Below are positions 33,241 through 40,682 of a DNA stretch of 58,386 bases, piece after piece. Position numbers and translations under genes: made by a program. The notes beneath the pieces were generated by a model. That model saw only the letters and a program-made list of their open reading frames with translations. It made no database searches and was not told where the DNA came from. The stretch is taken from the NCBI GenBank assembly GCA_020025515.1, contig JAHHRZ010000013.1:1-58386 (forward strand). The letters run 5' to 3'. The stretch's first letter is position 1; every line of letters begins with the position of its first letter. The stretch is from Oscillospiraceae bacterium. GTDB lineage: Bacteria > Bacillota > Clostridia > Oscillospirales > Oscillospiraceae.

Positions 33241-33269
33241 GCATATGCCATCTGAAGTGGGACAAGATA
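33241..33269 (+). promoter_or_regulatory. Candidate forespore (sigma-G/F) promoter of the SASP gene
   Basis: GCATA (33241-33245), 17 bases, CAAGATA (33263-33269), close to the sigma-G pattern GHATR-N17/18-CATNNTA with one mismatch in the -10. SASP genes are classic sigma-G targets. Confidence 0.4.
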
Positions 33270-33339
33270 TGTTTGCGGGAAGGAACACGACAAAGTAAGT
33301 CAAAAACCGACCCGAAACAAATAAAAGGAGATGCGTATT

Positions 33340-33534
33340 ATGAAGAATAACAACCAGCTTAATATTCCCGAGGCACGAGAAGCAATGGACAAGTTTAAGA
33401 TGGAAGCTGCCAGCGAGGTTGGCGTGGATCTGAAGCAGGGCTACAATGGTAACCTCACCTCCAGAGAGGCCGGCTCCGTCGGCGGCCAGATGGTTAAGAA
33501 GATGATCGAGGCCTACGAGCGGAATCTGAAGTAA
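33340..33534 (+). CDS. Alpha/beta-type small acid-soluble spore protein
   Basis: DNA-coating protein of the forespore that protects spore DNA from UV and heat and is degraded by the Gpr protease at germination. The 64-residue product has the family core: LNIPEAREAMDKFKMEAASEVGV with the Gpr cleavage region (split around MEAASE), and the second helix LTSREAGSVGGQMVKKMIE. ATG 33340 has AGGAG 9 bases upstream. It is direct evidence that the organism, or its recent ancestor, makes spores. Confidence 0.96.
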   Translation: MKNNNQLNIPEAREAMDKFKMEAASEVGVDLKQGYNGNLTSREAGSVGGQMVKKMIEAYERNLK

Positions 33535-33635
33535 AGAAATGCATTGGGTCTGTTGCAAAATAGGCCCACAAAAAGACAAGTAAGTTTCCTGATATGTACC
33601 CCCTTTACTGGATACCCAGCAGAGGGGGTATTTCT

Positions 33636-33965
33636 ATGCGCTACAGCTATGAGTTTAAGAGAAAATGTGTTGAGCTGTATTGGTCAGGCCAGTGGCCTGA
33701 AACCCCAGATGGAGCTTGGCGAGTTCATTTGGAGAAAATGCAAATGGGACAAAAATGTTACAGCATAAAAAGAATAAAGAATTACCCCTGCAGAAACGAC
33801 TTGCATTGGCTATGCAGGCCATATCAGGAAAGTCCAGAAGCTCTGTTGCACTGGAAAATGGAATAAGCAGCGGAATGTGATATCAATGGGTTCGAGAATA
33901 CAAAATTTTAGGATATAATGGACGGTCGAACATCAGAAAAGGCTGCCAACAAAGGATCTTGGGAA
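33636..33965 (+). pseudogene. IS3-type transposase OrfA remnant
   Basis: Decayed transposase start. The first frame begins MRYSYEFKRKCVELYWSGQWPETPDG, typical of clostridial IS3-type OrfA. Homology then shifts frame at about 33750 and continues as KRLALAMQAISGKSRSS, ISSGM, an in-frame TGA, then YQWVREYKILGYNG, the second helix-turn-helix block. A frameshift, a stop and the absence of OrfB show it is dead. It borders the capsule locus on its promoter side. Confidence 0.7.
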
Positions 33966-34131
33966 TTGCTAATATGACAGTGGTTCCCAGATTTTTTTAC
34001 TTCTCCTCCGATGTGATTCCTAGGCTGCGCCTGCTGACGGCGATTCTTTTGATATCTGTCTGTATTTCTGTTAATTTTGACGGCGAATAAGTGCTGAAAT
34101 TTCTATTTTCGTAGGTTAATTTTAGAAAAAG

Positions 34132-34161
34132 AAATCTAATCCTTTAGTCTTAGATTTTTTC
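34132..34161. terminator. Terminator-like hairpin upstream of the capsule promoter
   Basis: An 8-bp stem AAATCTAA (34132-34139) with TTAGATTT (34150-34157), followed by more Ts on the plus strand. T-rich sequence also follows on the minus strand, so it may work both ways. It would insulate the capsule promoter from upstream transcription. Confidence 0.6.
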
Positions 34162-34165
34162 GACA

Positions 34166-34236
34166 AAAAGTCCTACCTTTTCCTCCAATTCTATTGACTT
34201 TCCCGCGTGTCGAGCCTATAATAATAGAGGACTTTT
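34166..34236. repeat. Nine-base inverted repeat bracketing the capsule promoter
   Basis: AAAAGTCCT (34166-34174) and its exact complement AGGACTTTT (34228-34236) flank the whole promoter at 34194-34222. Inverted repeats around a promoter are the layout of invertible switches, but nine AT-rich bases could arise by chance. Confidence 0.5.
34194..34222 (+). promoter_or_regulatory. Capsule operon promoter
   Basis: TTGACT (34194-34199), 17 bases, TATAAT (34217-34222). It is the only strong promoter I see at the head of the 21-kb operon, with the predicted start near 34229 and a leader of about 77 bases. Confidence 0.8.
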
Positions 34237-34305
34237 ATGAAATATTGTTTCTGAAAATTTAATATCATAAAAAATATAATACGTTGATATTTGGGAGGCA
34301 ATTTC

Positions 34306-35667
34306 ATGCATGTAGGACCCAATGTGTATCTGCGCTCCGACGGGCGGTGGGAGGCCCGTTATCAAAAGAGCGTAGATGAAAAAGGTAGAACCATATATGG
34401 CTATACCTACGGCAAAACACAAGAGGAAGCGGTCAGCAAACGAACCGCTAAGTTGGAACAACTTTTCCCAAATGGAAACAGCTCGATCCTTGCCTCCCAA
34501 AATCCTGACGTCAGAACCTGTCCTTCAAACCATATGATGAAAAAGGGAGGTTCCATGAAGCGAGAAAAGTTTACGCCTCCCTTCTCTGAAACAGAAGCGA
34601 AACAAATCCAGAGTACGCTGATCGCACAGGACCAGCCGGAGAGCACGGCATATCTCCTGGGACTGTTTGCCGGCCTTTCGCTAGGCGAGATTGCAGCGCT
34701 CCGTTATGATGATCTAAATTTTACGGATCGCTCCATCATCATCACACGCAGCGCCAGTAACAGCAACAGAAAGCTGACGTTATTTCCCACGGAGCGGCGT
34801 GTAGTGCCCATGACGGACTATGTCTTCTGGATTTTGAAAAGGCGTGGTGCTGACACAAAGAATCGGGACCATTACATATTTACCGACAGTGCTGATGCAG
34901 TGGAGAGCACCCGTAGAATTGAAAACCTATTCAGGAAGTTGCTGAATCCTTCTATGGATACGAAGGAAATCACCGTAGAGGCACTTCGCAGCACCTTTGT
35001 GGCCCGCTGCTTGGAATCTAATCTGAACATCGAAACGGTGTCGGAGCTGACCGGTGCAGATACAGAATCCATATATCGTTACTTCGGGCGGTATATTAAG
35101 GCTGTGCCTCTGGATATCCGGCGGCTGGATCGCTATTGCAGACTGGATGAAAATGAAAATGCCAAGCATCTGAATCTGATGATTCTGGGTGCCGGAAGCC
35201 ATGGCCACGGCGTCATGGAGATCGCAAAAATGACCGGCGTGTTCGGCAAAATCGCATTCCTGGATGACAATGTGGCGGGACCCAATATTCTGGGCAAATG
35301 TACCGATTATCTGTCCTTCCGGAGGGACTTCCCGGTGGCCTTCCCAGCCTTTGGTGACAATGAACTGCGGGCGGGCTGGATCGAGCGACTGCAAAATGCA
35401 GGCTTTCTGATTCCGAGACTGGTTCATCCCAGCGCCATTGTATCCGACAATGTGGAAATTGGAGAAGGCACCATCATCATGGCACAGGTCACGGTCAATC
35501 CCGGTGCCAAGATCGGTAGTGGCTGTATCTTGGCTCCCAACTCCATGGTGAGCTTCGGCAGCACCATTGGCTGCTATTCCCATCTGGACAGCGGCTGCAT
35601 TGTGGCAAAGGATGTCCAGGTACCGGAAAAGACCACCATTGAAAGTGGAGAGGTCTGTAAAAACTGA
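34306..35667 (+). CDS. Tyrosine-recombinase-like/PglD-like fusion protein
   Basis: First gene of the capsule operon, 453 residues, an uncommon fusion. Residues about 5-50 look like an integrase arm-binding domain (VYLRSDGRWEARYQK). Residues about 90-275 look like a tyrosine recombinase catalytic fold (AGLSLGEIAALRYDDL, ERRVVPM, ITVEALRSTF). Residues about 288-453 form a PglD-type sugar N-acyltransferase (LMILGAGSHGHGV, then left-handed beta-helix repeats). Catalytic positions are degraded in both halves: recombinase Arg I is Ser125, the HxxR histidine is Glu225, the GH histidine is Ala251; the PglD histidine is Phe417. Arg228 remains. A DNA-binding regulator is more likely than an active enzyme. 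ATG 34306 has GGGAGG 7 bases upstream. Confidence 0.8.
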   Translation: MHVGPNVYLRSDGRWEARYQKSVDEKGRTIYGYTYGKTQEEAVSKRTAKLEQLFPNGNSSILASQNPDVRTCPSNHMMKKGGSMKREKFTPPFSETEAKQIQSTLIAQDQPESTAYLLGLFAGLSLGEIAALRYDDLNFTDRSIIITRSASNSNRKLTLFPTERRVVPMTDYVFWILKRRGADTKNRDHYIFTDSADAVESTRRIENLFRKLLNPSMDTKEITVEALRSTFVARCLESNLNIETVSELTGADTESIYRYFGRYIKAVPLDIRRLDRYCRLDENENAKHLNLMILGAGSHGHGVMEIAKMTGVFGKIAFLDDNVAGPNILGKCTDYLSFRRDFPVAFPAFGDNELRAGWIERLQNAGFLIPRLVHPSAIVSDNVEIGEGTIIMAQVTVNPGAKIGSGCILAPNSMVSFGSTIGCYSHLDSGCIVAKDVQVPEKTTIESGEVCKN

Positions 35668-35773
35668 ATTCAAAAAACGAACCCTGCGAATATGGTTCAG
35701 AACTGCTGCTAGGTAAAAAAGAGAGCGAAAATACATCAGTATTTCATATGTCATGTATAGAGAGGTATAGAAG

Positions 35774-36991
35774 ATGGAAACAAATAGAAGGACGATCCCT
35801 TTTTCCCCTCCGGATATGTCGGAGTTGGAGGTTGCTGAAGTCAGAGAAGCAATTCTATCTGGCTGGATCACAACCGGACCGAGAACAAAACAGTTTGAAC
35901 AAGAAATTGCGGATTATTGCCAGGTGAATAAAGCGGTCTGCCTGAATTCTCAGACAGCCTGCGCTGAGATGGCGCTCCGGGTTTTGGGTATCGGTGCAGG
36001 AGATGAAGTTATTGTACCTGTCTATACATATACAGCGTCTGCCTCTGTAGTGTGTCATGTGGGTGCAAAGTTGGTTTTCGTAGATGCTCAGAAGGATAGC
36101 CTGGAGATGGATTATGACCAGCTGGAGGCTGCCATCAATGAGAATACCAAGGTCATCATTCCTGTGGATCTGGGCGGCGTCCCCTGTGACTACGACAGAA
36201 TCTATGAGATCGTTGAAAAGAAAAAGCATCTGTTCCGCCCCAGCAATGACATCCAGAAAGCTATGGGCCGTATCTCAGTGAATGCTGATGCTGCCCACGC
36301 CTTTGGTGCAAAGTGGCACGGAAAAATGGTGGGCAGTATCGCGGACTTCTCCAGCTTCTCCTTCCATGCAGTAAAGAACCTGACCACCGCAGAGGGCGGT
36401 GCTTTAATGTGGAAATCCATTCCTGGCATTGATGATGAAAACATTTATCACAAAATGCAGCTCCTGTCTTTACACGGACAATCTAAGGATGCTCTTGCGA
36501 AAACGAAGCTTGGAGCATGGGAATATGATGTGTTGGGTCCTTGGTACAAGTGCAATATGACAGATATCATGGCTGGAATCGGCCTTGCCCAGCTGAGGCG
36601 TTATGACGACATGCTCCACCGCAGACGGGAAATCATTAAACAGTACGACGCTGCTTTTAAGCCCCTTGGCGTGGAGTCGCTTCCTCACTTTACTGAGAGT
36701 CACCAGTCCTCCGGCCATCTGTATATCACAAGAATTCCTGGCATTACCCTGGAACAGCGCAGTGAGATCATCATCAAGATGGCTGAGGCTGGTGTGTCTT
36801 GCAATGTCCACTATAAACCCCTCCCTATGATGACCGCCTATAAGAACCTGGGTTTTGATATTAAGGACTATCCCAACGCCTATGAGTGCTTCGCCAACGA
36901 GATTACCCTGCCCCTCCACACCTGCCTCACCGACGAGGACGTGGAGTATGTGATTGAGAACTTTTTGAGGATCGTGAAGGAATATATCTGA
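35774..36991 (+). CDS. DegT/DnrJ/EryC1/StrS sugar aminotransferase (PglE-like)
   Basis: PLP-dependent aminotransferase acting on a nucleotide 4-keto sugar to make an amino sugar, of the PglE/PseC/ArnB group. The 405-residue product has CLNSQTACAEMAL near residue 55, DAAHAFGA for PLP phosphate and ring contacts, and the PLP lysine in SFHAVKNLTTAEGG. An internal stretch (about 150-175, EKKKHLFRPSNDIQKAM) is slightly longer than in classic members. With a PglC-like transferase next and PglD-like proteins in the operon, it probably makes a 4-amino-4,6-dideoxy-HexNAc. The required PglF-type dehydratase is not in the window. Ribosome binding site GAGAGG. Confidence 0.93.
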   Translation: METNRRTIPFSPPDMSELEVAEVREAILSGWITTGPRTKQFEQEIADYCQVNKAVCLNSQTACAEMALRVLGIGAGDEVIVPVYTYTASASVVCHVGAKLVFVDAQKDSLEMDYDQLEAAINENTKVIIPVDLGGVPCDYDRIYEIVEKKKHLFRPSNDIQKAMGRISVNADAAHAFGAKWHGKMVGSIADFSSFSFHAVKNLTTAEGGALMWKSIPGIDDENIYHKMQLLSLHGQSKDALAKTKLGAWEYDVLGPWYKCNMTDIMAGIGLAQLRRYDDMLHRRREIIKQYDAAFKPLGVESLPHFTESHQSSGHLYITRIPGITLEQRSEIIIKMAEAGVSCNVHYKPLPMMTAYKNLGFDIKDYPNAYECFANEITLPLHTCLTDEDVEYVIENFLRIVKEYI

Positions 36992-36992
36992 T

Positions 36993-37718
36993 ATGGTTTT
37001 GAAAAAATGGGAGGACCTTCCTGCGGAGATGCAAACAGGGGAAGCGCGGCCTTATTACGAGCTTTTGTCCCGAAAAAAAGGCAGCCTGATCTGCAAACGG
37101 CTGTTCGATATTGTGGTATCTCTGATCATACTGATTCTTTTATCCCCTGTATTTTTGATTTTGGCAATTGCGATTAAAGTGGATACTAATGGACCTGTGT
37201 TTTATCGACAGGTCAGGGTTACGCAGTATGGAAAGAAGTTTCGTATTTTTAAGTTCAGAACAATGGTGCAGAACGCCGACAAGATGGGCAGCCATGTAAC
37301 AGTGAGCAACGACGCCCGTGTTACCAGAGTCGGCAAGCTGATCCGCAAGTGCAGACTGGATGAGATCAGCCAGCTGATCGATATCCTGCGGGGAACGATG
37401 ACCTTCGTTGGCACGCGCCCCGAGGCCGTGAAGTATGTGGAGCAATATACCCCTGAAATGATGGCTACATTGCTGCTTCCCGCAGGTGTCACAAGTATGG
37501 CCAGTATCCTCTATAAAGATGAGGAGAAGCTGCTAGACGCAGCAGTAGATCCGGATAGAGTTTATGTGCAGGAGGTCCTGCCGAACAAGATGGAGTATAA
37601 CCTTCGTGCCATCCGAGAGTTTAGCTTTGTGAAGGACATTAAGGTTATGTTTATGACGGTGTTGGCTGTGATGGGGAAAGAGTACAAAGCTGAGAAACAG
37701 AAGGCCGCGATGGAATAA
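36993..37718 (+). CDS. Polyprenyl-phosphate sugar-1-phosphate transferase (PglC/WcaJ-like)
   Basis: Initiating transferase that moves a sugar phosphate from a nucleotide sugar to undecaprenyl phosphate on the inner membrane face, starting each repeat unit. The 241-residue product has one re-entrant or membrane helix (about 36-60), then the bacterial sugar-transferase domain: GPVFYRQVRVTQYGKKFRIFKFRT split over the active site, LRKCRLDE-like KCRLDEISQLID and GTRPEAVKYV. The extended N-terminus (1-30) and C-terminus are modestly longer than PglC. It starts one base after the aminotransferase stop. Confidence 0.94.
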   Translation: MVLKKWEDLPAEMQTGEARPYYELLSRKKGSLICKRLFDIVVSLIILILLSPVFLILAIAIKVDTNGPVFYRQVRVTQYGKKFRIFKFRTMVQNADKMGSHVTVSNDARVTRVGKLIRKCRLDEISQLIDILRGTMTFVGTRPEAVKYVEQYTPEMMATLLLPAGVTSMASILYKDEEKLLDAAVDPDRVYVQEVLPNKMEYNLRAIREFSFVKDIKVMFMTVLAVMGKEYKAEKQKAAME

Positions 37719-37730
37719 AGAGGAAAGTAA

Positions 37731-38342
37731 ATGGAAGTAAGAGAGTTTTTCGAAATTAAGGATAAGGGGACAATCGATGAGATTGTAGAAATTCATTTAG
37801 AGACATTTACCGGTTTTTTTCTGACCTTTATGGGAAGAGGATTTCTTAAGCAAATGTATCAGTCATATGTGTGCTATGAACAGTCTGGAATCCTGATTGC
37901 GACTGAGAACGAAAATGTGGTTGGCTTCTTGGCATATTCGTCTAATTTGAGCGGTTTATATAAATATATGATTAGACATCGCTTGGTTCCCTTTGCATGG
38001 TATAGCGCAGGCGCATTTTTCAGAAAACCAAAGGTCTTTATGCATCTAATTCGGGCTTTTTTGAAACCCAGTGAATCCGAAAGAGAAGAAGCTTATGTGG
38101 AATTGGCTTCGATTGGAGTTCGCCCTGAGCAAAAATCAAAAGGTGTGGGAAGTCAGCTAATTGATGCGTTAAAGAAAAATGTCAATTTTAGTAAATATAA
38201 ATATGTTACTCTGGAAACAGATGCTAATGATAATGAGGCTGCTAATAAGTTTTACCAGAAAAATGGATTTCATTTGGTGCGTACCTTTGAGACCCATGAA
38301 GGAAGAAGTATGAATGAGTATCAATTTAGACCGGAGGCATAA
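37731..38342 (+). CDS. GNAT family N-acetyltransferase
   Basis: A 203-residue GNAT-fold acyltransferase, probably acting on a capsule precursor. The acetyl-CoA loop appears as IGVRPEQKSKGVGSQLIDAL and the C-terminal segment as ETDANDNEAANKFYQKNGF. A hydrophobic, basic stretch (about 75-110) in the middle may be an amphipathic membrane-association element. From this gene on, AT content rises sharply compared with the preceding gene, marking the start of the exchangeable core. Its start follows AGAGGAAAG. Confidence 0.87.
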   Translation: MEVREFFEIKDKGTIDEIVEIHLETFTGFFLTFMGRGFLKQMYQSYVCYEQSGILIATENENVVGFLAYSSNLSGLYKYMIRHRLVPFAWYSAGAFFRKPKVFMHLIRAFLKPSESEREEAYVELASIGVRPEQKSKGVGSQLIDALKKNVNFSKYKYVTLETDANDNEAANKFYQKNGFHLVRTFETHEGRSMNEYQFRPEA

Positions 38343-39605
38343 ATGAAAATATTGTTGCTGGATGCATATTTTTATCCCGAAAAGATAGCTTTTTCTCACT
38401 TAGAAAATGATTTAATAGATAGCCTAGTATCTGGGGGCAATGAGATTGCTGTCCTTTGTCCTACGCCAACTAGAGGGACAGATTGTGAAACTATAAAGAG
38501 ATATGGTAGCATCCGGCAAGAATCTATTCATGGTGGGCTTGTCTGTGTGAATAGATTTTGGGCACCACAAGAAGGAAAGAATCCAATTATGCGTGCATTC
38601 CGCTATCTATGGTGCAATTTACAACATTATTGGTGCGGTAAAAAGTACGAGAGTGTGGATGCGATTTGTACAGTCAGCACTCCACCAACGCAAGGCTTTG
38701 TGGCGGGGCGGCTAGCCAAGAAAATGAAAATTCCGCACATATATTTGCTTCAAGATGTTTTTCCTGATTCCCTAGTTACAACGGGTATGACACACAAGGG
38801 GAGCCTGCTCTGGAAGCTGGGCCGCAAAATTGAAGATTTTACATACCGCAACGCAGATCAAATTATAGTAATCAGTGAGAGTATGAAGCGGAATATTCTT
38901 GAAAAGGGAGTTCCGGAGAAGAAAATTACCGTTATTCCCAACTGGATCGATACAGAAACGGTCAAACCAGTTCCCAAAGAAGCGAACAAGCTGTTTGAGG
39001 AGTTTGGCGTTGATCCAGAAAAATTCATTGTTCTCTACGCTGGCAATTTTGGTGCAGCTCAGGGAGCAGGTGTTGTATTAAAAGTGGCAGAGCTTTTGCA
39101 GGAGAATACAAACATTCAGTTTGTGATTTTCGGCGGCGGATTTGAGTTCGGTGCAGCAAGGCAGTATGTGCAAGAGCATCGACTGGAGAATGTTATCATC
39201 AATGATCTTCTGCCCCAAGATAGAGTGTCTGAAGTATATAGTCTCGGTGATGTTGCGCTGATTACCTGTAAAAAGGGTGTCGGAAACAGCGGTATGCCCA
39301 GCAAAACCTGGAGCATTATGGCCTGCAATACGCCGATTATTGCGTCCTTTGATATGGATAGCGAGTTGCATGATATTCTGCGGTATTCTGGTGCTGGAGT
39401 CTGCATTCCTGCGGAAGATGTACTTGCCTTGAAATCTGCAATTCAGGATGCTTACGAGGTATCCAGAGTATCCAATGAAGTGGCAAGGACATCCAGAACA
39501 TATGTTGTGGAAAACGCATCTAAAAATATTTGTGTTTCCAGATATATCGAGGTGTTACGGAAATCGGCACAAACTAATCCTGAAAGAGGTGTTTCAAATA
39601 CCTAA
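38343..39605 (+). CDS. GT4 glycosyltransferase, WbuB-like (candidate L-FucNAc transferase)
   Basis: Family 4 glycosyltransferase of the WbuB type, whose known members transfer L-FucNAc in O-antigen synthesis. The 420-residue GT-B protein has DAYFYPEKIAFSHLENDL at the N-terminus, PHIYLLQDVFPDSLV in the acceptor domain, VIPNWIDTE at the domain junction, and GNFGAAQG plus MPSKTWSIMACNTPI in the donor domain. A WbuB-like enzyme fits the UDP-L-FucNAc genes at the operon's end. It follows the GNAT gene without a gap (TAA-ATG). Confidence 0.88.
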   Translation: MKILLLDAYFYPEKIAFSHLENDLIDSLVSGGNEIAVLCPTPTRGTDCETIKRYGSIRQESIHGGLVCVNRFWAPQEGKNPIMRAFRYLWCNLQHYWCGKKYESVDAICTVSTPPTQGFVAGRLAKKMKIPHIYLLQDVFPDSLVTTGMTHKGSLLWKLGRKIEDFTYRNADQIIVISESMKRNILEKGVPEKKITVIPNWIDTETVKPVPKEANKLFEEFGVDPEKFIVLYAGNFGAAQGAGVVLKVAELLQENTNIQFVIFGGGFEFGAARQYVQEHRLENVIINDLLPQDRVSEVYSLGDVALITCKKGVGNSGMPSKTWSIMACNTPIIASFDMDSELHDILRYSGAGVCIPAEDVLALKSAIQDAYEVSRVSNEVARTSRTYVVENASKNICVSRYIEVLRKSAQTNPERGVSNT

Positions 39606-40626
39606 TCATAAGAATATTGTCTTGGTGTCTCCCCTCCCTCCTCCGATTGGCGGCATTGCATCCTGGACAGAAGCCTATGCAAGATATTGCCAGGAAAATT
39701 TGATTTCCTGCCATGTAGTCAATTCTGCTGTGGCAGAAAAACGGATGCAGAGCAATAGCGTATCTTATCGGGAAGAATGGAGACGCCTGAAAAGGATCAG
39801 GAAAGAATTAAGAGCAGCTGTGAACCATCAGCAGGAGAGCGTAATTCATTATAATGCATCCTGCTTTATGGCAGGGTTGATTCGGGATTACCTCGTACTG
39901 AAAGGGGTCCGTGCACCGATAGTTTTCCAGTGTCACTGCAATCTGGACACAAATCTGAGTAATAGAATTGCAGATTTTATGTTCAGGCGAGTGTGTAAAC
40001 TGGTTGATATAGTTTGCGTTTTGAATTCTGCATCTTATAAAACGGCATCACGCTATCATTCCAATGTGAAGTACATACCCAATTTTGTTGAAACTTTGTA
40101 TCGAAATGAACCAAAGGTCAGTACAACATTAAAGAAAATTTGCTTTGTAGGACGTGCTTGCCGGTCTAAGGGCATTATCGAGTTTATTGAGGCAGGAAAA
40201 ATTCGAACAGATTTACAGTTTCATATAGTGGGTCCTATTGAGAATAGCATTTCTTCTTTGTGCCATACGAATAACTTTAAAATTTGGGGCGCTCAGCCGC
40301 ACGAAAAAGTAATTGAAATTCTAAAAGATATGGATGCCTATATTCTTCCTAGCTATTCGGAGGGATTTCCTTTGGGTGTTTTGGAAGCGATGAGCTGTGG
40401 TTTGCCTGTGATTGCTACGGATGTGGGTTCCATCAGTGACATGATTGAAGATAAGGGTGGCATCCTAATTCCACAGAAGTCCTCGGATGCGATTGTAGAG
40501 GCACTTGAAAAAATTGAAGATCCTGATGTAAGACAAAACATGGCGGAGTTCAATGTCAGCAAGGTTAGAAATGAGTATTTGATAGACAAGGTAATCAATC
40601 AACTGCAGGATGTATATGATCAATAA
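39589..40626 (+). CDS. GT4 family glycosyltransferase
   Basis: GT-B fold glycosyltransferase of about 345 residues. Recognised by LVSPLPPPIGGIASW at the N-terminus, FVGRACRSKGIIEF at the start of the donor domain, and LPSYSEGFPLGVLEAMSCGLPVIATDVG split as the nucleotide-sugar site with its EX7E glutamates. The start is uncertain: no ATG fits. GTG 39589 overlaps the previous gene, and an ATA at 39598 sits 8 bases after GAGG. The open frame reaches 39448, but that part lacks similarity. Acceptor and donor unknown. Confidence 0.86.
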   Translation: MFQIPNHKNIVLVSPLPPPIGGIASWTEAYARYCQENLISCHVVNSAVAEKRMQSNSVSYREEWRRLKRIRKELRAAVNHQQESVIHYNASCFMAGLIRDYLVLKGVRAPIVFQCHCNLDTNLSNRIADFMFRRVCKLVDIVCVLNSASYKTASRYHSNVKYIPNFVETLYRNEPKVSTTLKKICFVGRACRSKGIIEFIEAGKIRTDLQFHIVGPIENSISSLCHTNNFKIWGAQPHEKVIEILKDMDAYILPSYSEGFPLGVLEAMSCGLPVIATDVGSISDMIEDKGGILIPQKSSDAIVEALEKIEDPDVRQNMAEFNVSKVRNEYLIDKVINQLQDVYDQ

Positions 40627-40682
40627 AAATCGCAGGATATTTCCAAAATAACGATTGAATACAAGTTGTGGGATGAAATTAT

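Noticed and set aside
34306..35175. Active site-specific integrase of a mobile island carrying the capsule locus
   Set aside because: Catalytic Arg I and both histidine positions are substituted, it is fused to an acyltransferase, and no tRNA target or direct-repeat attachment sites were seen at the locus ends.
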